From contig NC_088321.1 of the NCBI RefSeq assembly GCF_910592395.1, positions 15,188,001 through 15,252,000 on the forward strand: DNA of 64,000 nucleotides, read 5' to 3'. Made by a program: the position numbers and the translations under genes. The notes beneath the pieces were generated by a model. The model searched no databases, was not told the origin of the DNA, and was given only the letters and a program-made list of their open reading frames with translations. The first letter of the stretch is position 1. Each line of letters opens with the position of its first letter. Source of the stretch: Lineus longissimus. Its lineage: Eukaryota > Nemertea > Pilidiophora > Heteronemertea > Lineidae. Of this stretch, positions 55,452 through 64,000 are shown one piece after another.

Positions 55452-56319
55452 GATATCCATACTGTTTTTAAGAAAAAAGGTACACATTCTTATGCAGTTT
55501 GGGTCTCAATCAGTGACATATCAAGTTAGCAAGTGAGATTCTGGTGATAAACTCATTAATTTTGCTACATGGAACATCCAAGAGGTACCCCAATACTGTT
55601 TTTTCAATAAAAAAATTCCTGTACAATTGCTCCACAACTTTTATTCTTCATATCCAACACATTATTAATGCAGGAAATACGCAGCTGATGATAGCTGATC
55701 ACAGCTGAATCTTAGCCAATAGGCCGAGAATGCAGCTGAGATGACAAATCCATGATGTCCAAACAGAATCTTAGCCAATAGGCCGAGAAACCAAGATGGA
55801 ACAGGACTTCTGAACCAAGCTTTCCCAACTGAATCTTAGCCAATAGGCCGAGAGACCGAAAGGGAGCATGTCCAGATCTTGAAACTTTCTTAGTATTTAT
55901 ACAAGATTCAGTGTATCTGTCTTTTGGTTTGCGTTTCCATCTTTCAATAGTCTTCTTGCAGCTTTATCTTCCCCAAAGTATCATACAATTGAAAACTCTC
56001 AATTGGAATCCTCATCTGCTACACCAAAGAAATTTATAATGCAGTCAGTTTACAATATCAATCATATATCAATATTTCAAATGAGATTTTGAGATTTTCA
56101 TTGTAATTGATGTAAAGGCCGGGCAAGACAGTACAGGATGTCTCAGAAACAAGTCTTTAAGGCAGTGGTCTATACTATACTGCCATCAAGAAATGCTGTA
56201 TTGAGTGACACATCGAGTTTCTTGCTCCTTAAAATTGTACTCTGGCAATAAAAATCTGCATTTCGATGTTTGTTAGCTTCTGATAACCACACTGGACAAC
56301 CACACTGGACCTATGTACA
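55452..56319 (-). repeat. Long inverted repeat, right arm
   Basis: 868 bp, reverse complement of 53048-53910 with scattered differences and one ~25-base replaced stretch near 55900. It lies within 300 bases downstream of the zinc-finger stop codon, so it may be transcribed in that gene's 3' UTR. Confidence 0.9.
55707..55853 (-). ncRNA. Three U2 stem-loop-I-like modules (right arm)
   Basis: TCTTAGCCAATAGGCCGAG, the complement of the left-arm hairpin, at about 55709, 55768 and 55833. All six copies in the two arms keep the 19-base core unchanged. Confidence 0.45.
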
Positions 56320-56617
56320 GACCTATGTACTGTCTAGACACAGTTTAGCCAGTCGCGGGAGCCCTGAGCAGAAGGCCATTTTACATGTGATAACCATATG
56401 AGTAACAGAAGCAGCTCAATCAGCTCAAAAGTGTCAACACATTTTGCTATTTACAATTCTTTAAGCGCACAAACTTCAAATCTACCAACTAATCTATGGA
56501 CAATTATCATGGAATGTATTAAAAACTTACAATTTTTTACTCAATCGCAGAACCAGCTGACTGTTAACTTTCAGTTTCGACTCAACCAGTAGTGGCAACA
56601 GAACTAGCCATACAAAC

Positions 56618-57717
56618 TCATTCCGCCGGAGAGGAATCCATTTTCTGCAGTCCTGTATTCGGTGAATTTTCACCGTCGTTCTGTTTTTGGTCACTGAACT
56701 CAAGCGGTTTATTCGCCTGTGGATCAGAACCGGAGCGTCGGTTCAAACCGGTGGAGGAATAATCCACCGCCGCAACCGCTACGGGAAATGCCTCCTCCTT
56801 TTGGGCGCATCCCCTCAGGGTATAGGTCAGATTCCGTGGAGCCCTTTTCCTCCGGCTAACGGTTGCAGTAGCCATTGGGACTTTTCTTGGTCGAAAATAT
56901 GAACCAGATGCCTCATTTTCTCGCCCTAAGGCCACAACAGGCACAGAAATCGGGTACGCGTCGCCTTTTTCGTTCATTCGGCGCCGTCCCCCAGGTTTTA
57001 CTTTGTCACCTTGCTTCGCCACCCCAACGGTGGCATCGCCGATCTTATAAACTACCTGCGAGTGACGCGTCAACATGTGGGCTTTCAAATTACTCGAACA
57101 GATGAAGTTACGACCGCACTCCTTGCATTTGAATGGGTAGACCCCAGTGTGGATGCGTTTGTGAATCGAAAGATGCGCCTTTGATCGGAAACACTTCCCG
57201 CAGGTTTGACAAATAAACGGTTTTGTCTCGGAATGAATTTTCTGATGTCCCTTCAAACTTTCGGCAGTTTTGAATGTTTTCGGACAATTCTTACAGGCAA
57301 ACGGCTTCTCGTCCGAATGTAAAACTTTATGATTCTTCAGTTTCCAATTCGTCGCAAAGATGGCGCCACACTCAGCGCAAATATGCGGCGACTCTGCCAA
57401 ATTATGCGCCTTGCGATGACGGACAAAATTCGAGGCATTGGCGAATCCTTTTTTGCAAATTTTACACCACAGTCCTTCTTTTCCTTGCAGTCGATGTCGT
57501 TTCATATGTTCTGATAAAACGGCGCGATCGGTGAACTTTTCATCGCAGATCCAACAGCTGAATGAGCTACCGTTCGTGTGGAGCTTGCGATGTTTCTGCA
57601 GATTGTGATCGGAGAGAAAGCAGCGTGAACATTCGTCGCATTTGAACGGCTTGGCGTGAACGGACTGGTGACGTCGCTCGTGGGCTTCAAGTTCAACCTT
57701 AGTCACGTATTCTTTAC
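56618..57717 (-). CDS. Zinc-finger gene exon 7: fingers 8-15 and C-terminal tail
   Basis: KEYVTKVELEAHERRH closes finger 8, then seven fingers starting FKCDEC, FSCWIC, LWCKIC, HICAEC, FACKNC, FICQTC and FKCKEC. The tail is basic (GGRRRMNEK, VSRRKRAPRN), then polar, ending SSPAE and TGA. Acceptor CTAATTTCAG, entered in phase 1. The frame is open upstream to 57826, but that part is intronic. Confidence 0.94.
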
Positions 57718-60700
57718 CTGAAATTAGAATCGTGAAAGTTTTATTGCAAGTGTAGACTTTGTTGTCGATAATACAGCGTGCTACTACGTTTGGGGCCGAT
57801 TGGCTTACTCGCCAAACAAACTCCATGAAAGGGAATCCAATCCAAGCAACTGTCCAACAGGCCTGAAATGTGTTTTTATTCTGAATTTATATTCCTGAAG
57901 ATCAAAGTGGTATTTCGCATGTTTAGCCACAATCACCGTCTTCTTCTACATTCAGGAATCCCCTATGACCAAAATGCTAGCTACAAGGACCGATAGCTCA
58001 GTTGGTATGAGCAAAAAAGTCCTAACGCTATCATTGCAAATGAAATTTATTGAAAGAGATAATGCTCAGTTGAGCTGAAGCTGATGTTTGTCTCTTTATG
58101 ACTGAGCAACGGCACAACTCTCCACGCAGAGCCAAAAAGTGTGCCAGTGATCTGTCGTCGTTGTAAAATTGGTCACAGATAAAATCACGCTTCCAAATTC
58201 AAATTCACTTACTGCAATGTTGACACTTGTGGGCTGGCTCTGTATAATGCTGTTGGCAATGTTCCAGTAATTCATCGCAGTTGTTGAAAGCCGCCCGACA
58301 ACTGTAACATGTGACCATCGGCGGGTTCTTCTCCTTGTGGACTCTCTTCTTATGCCTGTAATAATAGAAACGAAAGAATTTCATCTTGGTCTTTATGTTT
58401 GTCCAGACCAAACTCTGTACAGCAGAACCTCCCCTAGCGGACACCTCTCTACTACGAATTGCGGACACAGCGGTGGTGACTCTGTGGTCCGATCAACTCA
58501 CAATTACGGACAGAAAGCAAAAAAAAGGCTTCTTGTGTGCGGTAGTCGAGTAGGCCAAGCAGATAGAAACTTTTTTTTTGTTTCTTTGTAGTATATTTGT
58601 CCAGAATGAACTCGTGTTTGTCCCTTCGGTAATCTCCATCCCATAAACCTTCAAATATTGTCCATAAGTCCAATATTTATTTTACATACCTGATCAAATT
58701 AGACTGGCCATTGAAGAGACGTCCGCAAAATTGACAAGGGAACGGGCCCTCGCCCGTGTGGGACAACTCATGGATGTCACGTAGACTCTTGGACAGGTAA
58801 ACCTTCTCGCATTTCCTGCACCGGAACGGTTCACCTCCTGTGTGAGAGAGTCGGTGGATCTGGAGGTTAGTTTCGCTGGTGTAGGCATTCCCACAGTCCT
58901 CACAGATGAAAGTTTTTTCCCCAGTGTGGGTGCGGGCGTGGATCTCCATGTCGCGTCTGAACATGAAACGCTTGTGGCATTCGTCGCATTTATGGGGTTT
59001 GTCTCCAACGTGCACCTGAAAATACAATTTTCAGATAAGTCCAGGAATCTTAAAACTCGGACAACATCCTCGACAGGCTTAAGGCCAGCCTCCTGAACCT
59101 CTCCGAGAAGAGTAGATAAGTCCAGGAATCTTAAAACTCTGACAACATCCTCGACAGGCTCAAGGCCGGCCTCCTGAACCTCTCCGAGAACAGCAGATAA
59201 GTCCAGGAATCTTAAAACTCTGACAACATCCTCGACAGGCTCAAGGCCGGCCTCCTGAACCTCTCCGAGAACAGCAGATAAGTCCAGGAATCTTAAAACT
59301 CTGACAACATCCTCGACAGGCTCAAGGCCAGTCTCCTGAACCTCTCCGAGAACAGCAGAGTCGTGATACAATGGATCCTGCCCACTGCAGCATCCCAGGA
59401 TACAACAGAGCTGATCGACTTGCCAAAGATGGAAGACAACGACGTCACGAGGAAAAGCAGGGTGTCATTAAGAGGCCCGGGACAGTCATTAGGCTTATAC
59501 CCCCATTGCAGCCTAACTGTAGCAAGACTGGAAATAACCTCAAAAATGTGTCTTTTGAAGCCTGATACTAGGTCCAGTTCCCTCAATTTTCAACATGTAA
59601 CCTTGAAAAACTTTTACAGGAGATTTTGTCAAAAGTTTGGTTCGACACTCGATCAAGAAAGTTTAGCTTGTGTCCAACAATAGTGACAACAAAAGTTCAT
59701 TACCTGTGAATGTCGGTTCATCAAATTCTTCGACGTGAAAGTCTTGTCGCACAGACCGCAGGCGAATGGTCGAACATTCAGGTGCATACGCTGGTGATTC
59801 TCGTAATCGCGCCGATTGAAGAACTCACGGCCGCAGTGCTCCAGACACTTGTACCTGAAATGATAACGTTGCATAATCAGGTAACGAGTCTGTATTCCGA
59901 TAAATCTCGTACGGCGCTAGAGGTAGGCCCGTTAAATGTTGAACTTATTGACAGCAATGACAAGAATTCAATGCTCAGCCTGAAATACAGAAAACCACCA
60001 AATATCTGCACCATAATTTTTGCAAATTTGGGAATTCTCACGATTTACATCTTTACAGATCATAAATATTCTTCCCGTTTTCCCGATAAAACTATTATTT
60101 GGAAATTGCCATTTTTTGCGAACTGAGGTTATTTGCCTGTTAATTGCCAAATCTACGAAAATAAAACGTCAAATCTGGTGGTCTGCACCAATTTTGTTGA
60201 ATGAAAGTGATTTTTCCCCTGTCCCAAGTCAACCTAGTCACGTAGTTTCACAAGTGGTGAAAACCACAAACGGTCGAGTTATTTCTTTGGCCTTATTGGG
60301 GCCCCCCTGTTGCCATAAACTCACCTAAACATCTTCGTCCCGAAGATTCCCGGCTTCTTACAAGAGCACCCATTGATGTCGCCCCTATGGTCGCACTTGG
60401 CACACACGTAGGCCGCGTTCAAAACATTTAATTTCTCCACGTCAAACTCGTCGGGAATTTTATACCAAATCATCCGGGTCCGTGCATTTTTCTTTCCGGT
60501 CGTCTTTTCGATTTGAACACCCTTTGCATTCCCTTGATCATTTTTTCCAATTTCCTCGGAAAGTTTTTGTTTTAAGTCTGTTGCCATGGCCACCAGACAC
60601 TTGGTGTTCAAGGTACCTGGGGTAACACCAGTGTTCTCATGTACCCCAGTGTTCTGTGTACTTTGTTTAGGAACACCAGTGTTTTGAGTACACGGGCAGA

Positions 60701-63335
60701 CGTCGCCTGTGTTTTTAAAGACGTTTCCGCACTTCAGACACTCGAACTGGAACGGTGAAGCCAGAGGAACCCGTTTGTCTGGCTGACTGTCACCTTCTTC
60801 ATTCAATTTACGTTTCTTCGGAGACTCCCTGCGATGGGTTATGCCTGTTGTCATATAGGACACCATCGGTTCACCACTGGGGCCAGGAGTTGGTGCTCCG
60901 TCATTTCCATCTCTGCTTCTCTTGGAGTGTGCAGGTGTGGTCCCTTTGAGTCTCTGATGTCCATCAAGGTTTGACCCCGGCGAGGCAATGATACCTACAA
61001 TTGGAGAGCCAAGAAATGACCTTGTAAAAGATACTCAAAGAATTCGAATCGCTTAGGGATTGTGTTATGTTGAAATGAAATGATTTGACATTCACATTTT
61101 TTACTGGTGGCTCAATTGTGACCCGCCATGACAAAACAGGTCGCATGTCGCTCTGAGCTTGACAGGTTAAGACAGACTGCTTGTTCATTTCACTGATGTC
61201 TGCCTTTTGTAAAATCGGAGCATATCAATTTCTTCTATTATGTCCTGGTGTCATTTTAGGCTCATCTTCTGTGCGACATGCGACTCATTTTGTCGTGGTG
61301 GGTCACAATTCTCGTTAGCAGTAACATTGCTATTAAGTGCTGATACTTCTATCATAAATGAAATTCACTGAAGGAGACATGACTATTTGAGCCAAGGCTG
61401 GTGTATGATTCTAACGCTAATTTTGGAACCGGGCCATGGCATATTCAAATTGATTCGTGGACTAATGACGCCATGCAACACATACCAAATGCACCCTTCT
61501 CATGCCTTCTCAAGCCTTGTGGTGCCACTTTTGATGCCTTCGGAGACTCCTTGGGAACACTTTCACCGTCCTGGAAGAAACATTGGTAAACATTAACACT
61601 GACTGAAGTACAGTTTGTACATTCTTTTCTTCTTCTTCTTCAGCATTCACTCTGGACTTGGAGGTATCATTCTCCAGGGAGTATTCCTACTCCAAGGGGG
61701 ATGAGCTTCCTTATATTGTACATGCCACTATGGTTTGGCCCCAATAAGGATTATTAGCCTTGTGACCGGGTCTAGTCATCGGTAGAGTCCACGCAAGCTA
61801 CTCATGTTGCTCACTTGGCAGGGTCTTTCTTGTCCTGGCTTAGACACCAGAAACAAGGAACCCAAGTTTTACATCTCATATCAAGGACTGTGAAGAGCTA
61901 AGAATTTGAGTTCCTTGAATGCCACACCGGTTCAATGAAAAATAAAATCTGGGAATTGAACTCAGATCCTACTGTGTGGGAGCCAGCCCTAACCATTTGG
62001 CTATGAGGCTCCACGACAGTGGTCTTCAAAACCAATCAAACTAAACTACATAAATGAACGCAATGATATAATTACCTCATCCAGATCACTCCCAGAACTA
62101 ACTATCGTGTTGTCGTCACTGCCATCAGAATCTACTTCATGTTCTTTCATAAATTCCTCCATCGCTTTCCCATAATCAGGGTCACTACTTTTTCTCTTGT
62201 TGGTGTCCTTCTCCTCCCCAACATCCTCCTTCTCCAGTTGGTCTGATGCTTCACCAGTCGCCTGATTCACCTCTGCAACACCAGTGGACTCAATCTCCAC
62301 AGCAACACCAATCAACGCATTCACCTCTGCAACACTTGTTGACTCAATCTCCTCTGCAATACCAGTCACCTCAGTAACACCTGTCGACGCATTCACCTCT
62401 GCAACACTTGTTGACTCAATCTCCTCTGCAATACCAGTCACCTCAGTAACACCTGTTGACGCCTTCACCTCTGGTGCCACATCTGTGTTTTGTATCCCAA
62501 GAAAATTTTGCCGCACGGCTTTCCCCAGATAATCTTTCTGAATAAAGTACACCCCTGCTTGGGGTTTAGTACCAATTTCAAAAAAAGGGACAGGGTTTTG
62601 TTCTACAGTGTATCCACTGCCAACATCTGATGTAGTTTCTATACTCAAGTCATTCTGCAAATCACCTTGTACAATCTCACCGGACTCTGCATCTTTATTT
62701 GAAAATATTTGCACCACCATGTCAACATTGATGTCTGGTTTAGCTTCAATCTCATAGGTGGCAACATTGTCCAAATCATTTTGTTCAACAGTGAATTGTT
62801 CGTCAATATTTGGTTTAGCTTGAATTTCCGATCTATTCTGGAAATCACCTTGCTGTGCCTGATCCACACTGCTAGCACGCACCGCATTACATGCTAAGGA
62901 AGGAGAGCTAACCTCGGACATGACCTGCTCAATGATGACACCGGTATCAAAGCTAGGTTTTTTATCCACAGCCTGTTCAACAACTATTACCTCCTCTGTC
63001 CCGCAGAATATAGGTTGGGAATTGGACCCAATGCACTGTAAACCACCATGATAAGTCTCAGACGTCGCAACGTCTGCTGTGACCAGGTCGGTCGTCATGA
63101 CGTTTGAATCGTTATCTATTGACATAATATTCACCACTTCTTTGTAGATGTCAGTAGCCTCTATACATATTTCCTCCACAAGGTCTACGTGTTCTGGATT
63201 TTCAGTACGTTTTTCTTCCGTAGTTTCAATACTCTTTGGACGTTCCTCAGTTCCGGATGAGTTGTGATTGACGTCCGACTCTGTGGCAATCTCAGTAGAG
63301 GTGCTGGTCTCCATGTCGTAGGCCTGCTCTTCCAT
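56618..63335 (-). CDS. C2H2 zinc-finger protein with acidic N-terminus, 7 exons
   Basis: Probable nuclear DNA-binding protein of about 1244 residues; I cannot name an orthologue. Exons, 5' to 3' on the minus strand: 63335-62076, 61570-61486, 60994-60325, 59854-59704, 59015-58690, 58355-58213, 57717-56618; the total (3735 nt) is a multiple of three and every phase agrees. Residues 1-420 are acidic and low-complexity, with a 25-residue repeat. Around 507 is a basic SPKKRKL, a possible nuclear localisation signal. Two cysteine clusters near 534-555 and 650-662 resemble zinc ribbons. About 15 C2H2 fingers follow (672 to about 1100), several cut by introns, then a Ser/Arg-rich tail ending SSPAE. 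Not a KRAB-type protein: its fingers are spread over four exons and the linkers are often not TGEKP, pointing to an old, slowly evolving gene. Confidence 0.92.
57987..58095 (+). mobile_element. tRNA-like fragment, possible SINE
   Basis: GACCGATAGCTCAGTTGGTA matches the D-arm/A-box of tRNAs, but no B-box or acceptor stem follows. The sequence after it resembles 61321-61400, so a dispersed element is likely. In the last intron of the zinc-finger gene. Confidence 0.5.
58213..58355 (-). CDS. Zinc-finger gene exon 6: end of finger 6, finger 7, start of 8
   Basis: HKKRVH supplies the histidines of finger 6; VTCYSCRAAFNNCDELLEHC is finger 7; HKCQHC opens finger 8. Acceptor ATTATTACAG, donor TGCA|GTAAGT, phase 2 to phase 1. 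Confidence 0.88.
58418..58500 (+). mobile_element. Fragment of pogo/Tigger-like MITE
   Basis: ACAGCAGAACCTCCCCTAGC then GGACACCTCTCTACTACGAA: left end only, diverging after about 60 bases. Intron of the zinc-finger gene. Confidence 0.7.
58690..59015 (-). CDS. Zinc-finger gene exon 5: fingers 3-6
   Basis: Starts VHVGDKPHKCDECHKRF; fingers begin HKCDEC, FICEDC, FRCRKC and FPCQFC, with linkers such as HTGEKT. The sixth finger is cut at SNLIR. Acceptor TGTATTTTCAG, donor ATCAG|GTATGT, phase 0 to phase 2. An 81-bp tandem array starts 19 bases upstream of it. Confidence 0.93.
59034..59358 (+). repeat. 81-bp tandem array derived from a retrotransposon
   Basis: Four copies with an exact 81-bp period (CCAGGAATCTTAAAACTC at 59041, 59122, 59203 and 59284). 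Each can be read as NILDRLKAGLLNLSENSR, the segment preceding the RNase H motif found just downstream. Both strands stay open, giving a spurious 225-codon minus-strand frame. Confidence 0.92.
59359..59480 (+). pseudogene. Remnant of a non-LTR retrotransposon RNase H domain
   Basis: RVVIQWI, then after a one-base shift DPAHCSIPGYNRADRLAKDG. IQWIPxHCxIPGNxxADxLAK is the C-terminal RNase H signature of several non-LTR clades. Frame-broken and short; the rest of the element is missing. Confidence 0.8.
59704..59854 (-). CDS. Zinc-finger gene exon 4: fingers 1-2
   Basis: YKCLEHCGREFFNRRDYENH is finger 1; FACGLCDKTFTSKNLMNRHS begins finger 2, whose last histidine is in the next exon. Acceptor TATCATTTCAG, donor CACAG|GTAATG, phase 2 to phase 0. 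Confidence 0.9.
60325..60994 (-). CDS. Zinc-finger gene exon 3: linker with cysteine clusters
   Basis: Begins IIASPGSNLDGHQRLKG. Holds SPKKRKL (possible nuclear localisation), FECLKCGNVF..CPC, a Thr/Asn-rich stretch with repeated QNTGV, and near its end YVCAKCDHRG..GCSC. Acceptor CCAATTGTAG, donor TTTAG|GTGAGT, phase 1 to phase 2. Confidence 0.88.
61117..61309. mobile_element. MITE with TGTGACCC ends, copy 2
   Basis: 193 bp: TGTGACCCGCCATGACAAAA at the left, TTTTGTCGTGGTGGGTCACA at the right, flanked by AAT/AAT-like bases. Sub-terminal CGCATGTCGC and GCGACATGCG also pair. Similar throughout to 50557-50746. Confidence 0.88.
61486..61570 (-). CDS. Zinc-finger gene exon 2: 85-bp exon
   Basis: Found because exon 1 ends in phase 0 but exon 3 enters in phase 1. 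This stretch has acceptor TTTCTTCCAG, donor TTTG|GTATGT and length 85, exactly repairing the phase. It encodes DGESVPKESPKASKV, then PQGLRRHEKGAF. It lies between a 61117-61309 MITE and a SINE at 61624. Confidence 0.8.
61624..62012 (-). mobile_element. Full-length tRNA-derived SINE, family A
   Basis: Minus strand: GGAGCCTCATAGCCAAATGG (A-box region), GAGTTCAATTCCC (B-box), a unique body, and a (GAA)n tail at 61624-61640. About 389 bp, the longest copy, in intron 1 of the zinc-finger gene. Confidence 0.85.
62076..63335 (-). CDS. Zinc-finger gene exon 1: acidic N-terminal region
   Basis: 420 codons from an ATG in good context (CCAACAATGG). Rich in Glu, Asp, Ser, Thr and Val; no folded domain recognised. 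Near residues 318-390 a 25-residue unit (GVTEVTGIAEEIESTSVAEV) occurs twice plus a shortened third time. Donor GATGAG|GTAATT, phase 0. Confidence 0.88.
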
Positions 63336-63470
63336 TGTTGGCGGCTGTCTGTAGCTAGCTTGCTCAAGCCTGCAGACGTAGTCGCTCGAGTTGAATCAAC
63401 TGCAAGAGCAAGGGAATATCAAAATAAAATAATCATCTATCTAAAATTTGAAAAGAAGGAAACTCTGATC

Positions 63471-63599
63471 ACAGGCCCCCGAAAGAGAAGCCTAGTTAGC
63501 GGGATTATTGGGCTAAACAAGGGGATAAGCAAGGAAAGGAGGCACTGGCTTATCCCATTGTTAAGCCTGATAATCCCACTAGGCTTCAGGGGTCTGTGG
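63471..63599. mobile_element. Hairpin element upstream of zinc-finger gene
   Basis: CACAGGCCCCCGAAAG, GAAGCCTAGTTAGCGGGATT and GGGATAAGC (left) pair with GCTTATCCCATTG, ATAATCCCACTAGGCTTC and GGGGTCTGTGG (right), around a short loop. Confidence 0.85.
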
Positions 63600-63696
63600 C
63601 TATGCTCCAATATTGGATATGTATTAATTTGGTTCTAGCCTCATTTGAAAGGCTAAGGAATGTAATTTGGGTGTCTTGCTCAATTCAATGACAGTA

Positions 63697-63910
63697 TAGG
63701 CCCTTTGGCTTTTCCAGATACGCTGGTACCATCTTGGGTCGGCCAAACAAACCATCTTTACAATACATCTTCACGGTAAAAGATGCCAGACAATGGCGCA
63801 GGAGGCATTGTCTGGTGTCAATGACGGTAAAAACCTACTGTAACAGTAAAGGTAGTTTGTTTTGCCGTCCCTAGGGGGTAGGCCTACCGGTGTATCTGGA
63901 AAAGGGCCTA
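63697..63910. mobile_element. 214-bp MITE with TAGGCCC ends
   Basis: Left TAGGCCCTTTGGCTTTTCCA, right TGGAAAAGGGCCTA; the pairing continues inward over GATGCCAGACAATGG and CATTGTCTGGTGTC, nearly the whole length. Non-coding. Confidence 0.85.
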
Positions 63911-64000
63911 TTGACAGGGAGAATCCAACCCTAAATAACTAAGGATATAGCCACAGGACTGTCCTTCCAACCTGTACAGCAGGGCTATGTATGCATACAT

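Larger units (their letters stand above)
49705..56617. other. Spacer between GLUT and zinc-finger genes
   Basis: No coding exon recognised. The two genes converge here, so both 3' UTRs lie within it. AATAAA words at about 50995 and 51161 could end GLUT transcripts. Contains hairpins (50557, 50981, 51206), arrays (52143, 52495), and the long inverted repeat 53048-56319. Confidence 0.7.
63336..64000. other. 5' flank of the zinc-finger gene
   Basis: Contains the 5' UTR and perhaps the promoter; no TATA box or clear initiator recognised. Two hairpin elements (63471-63599, 63697-63910) fill much of it. Confidence 0.6.

Noticed and set aside
57987-58020. tRNA gene beginning GACCGATAGCTCAGTTGG
   Set aside because: No T-arm or B-box follows within tRNA length.
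58694-59371. 225-codon minus-strand open frame with four 27-residue repeats
   Set aside because: It is the antisense reading of the 81-bp array plus out-of-frame zinc-finger exon 5. It is not in the frame of the real exon.
1-64000. Biosynthetic cluster, defence island or other multi-gene system
   Set aside because: Only three genes are present, from unrelated conserved animal families, in a typical intron- and repeat-rich setting.

Overview
This is eukaryotic nuclear DNA from an animal, most likely a marine invertebrate. The evidence is intron-rich genes with GT-AG introns, metazoan-only receptor families, and introns and spacers full of short transposon remnants, tRNA-derived SINEs and minisatellites. 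The TAGGCCTAC-type strings, the intron density and the repeat types would fit an echinoderm-like or other invertebrate genome, but I cannot fix the phylum. I see no operons, CRISPR arrays, rRNA genes or intact tRNA genes.

Three protein-coding genes account for all the convincing coding sequence. (1) About 4373-31490, plus strand: the 3' two-thirds of a neogenin/DCC-type netrin/RGM receptor. Sixteen exons give six fibronectin type III domains, one membrane helix and a cytoplasmic tail with P1, P2 and P3 motifs. The immunoglobulin exons must lie upstream of the window. (2) 43369-49704, plus strand: a complete ten-exon class I facilitative glucose transporter (SLC2A/GLUT) of 513 residues. (3) 63335-56618, minus strand: a complete seven-exon C2H2 zinc-finger protein of about 1244 residues, with an acidic repeat-bearing N-terminus and about 15 fingers, several cut by introns. 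An 85-base exon at 61486-61570 reconciles its splice phases. All exon phases in the three models agree from end to end. The genes look unrelated in function; I see no sign that they form a system.

Layout: 1-4372 is probably intron of the receptor gene (X-box-like motifs, a 30-bp minisatellite). Receptor introns carry a LINE 3' end (7763-7990), SINEs (8886-9108, 9891-9985), related 65-bp satellites at 13104 and 20884, a 63-bp array (15632), a 40-bp array (16399), a CCAAT array (17349) and a CpG-containing CATGCGC/TGACCTTGA array (17750). The 31491-43313 spacer has hairpin elements, an 18-bp array and pogo/Tigger-like MITEs. The 49705-56617 spacer has two compact hairpins (one with perfect 37-bp arms), several arrays and a ~0.87-kb long inverted repeat.

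The most unusual structure is that long inverted repeat (53048-53910 against 55452-56319). Each arm carries three copies of a hairpin that closely resembles stem-loop I at the 5' end of U2 snRNA, without the rest of U2. A second notable item is an 81-bp tandem array (59034-59358) made from a piece of a non-LTR retrotransposon RNase H domain, next to a zinc-finger exon.
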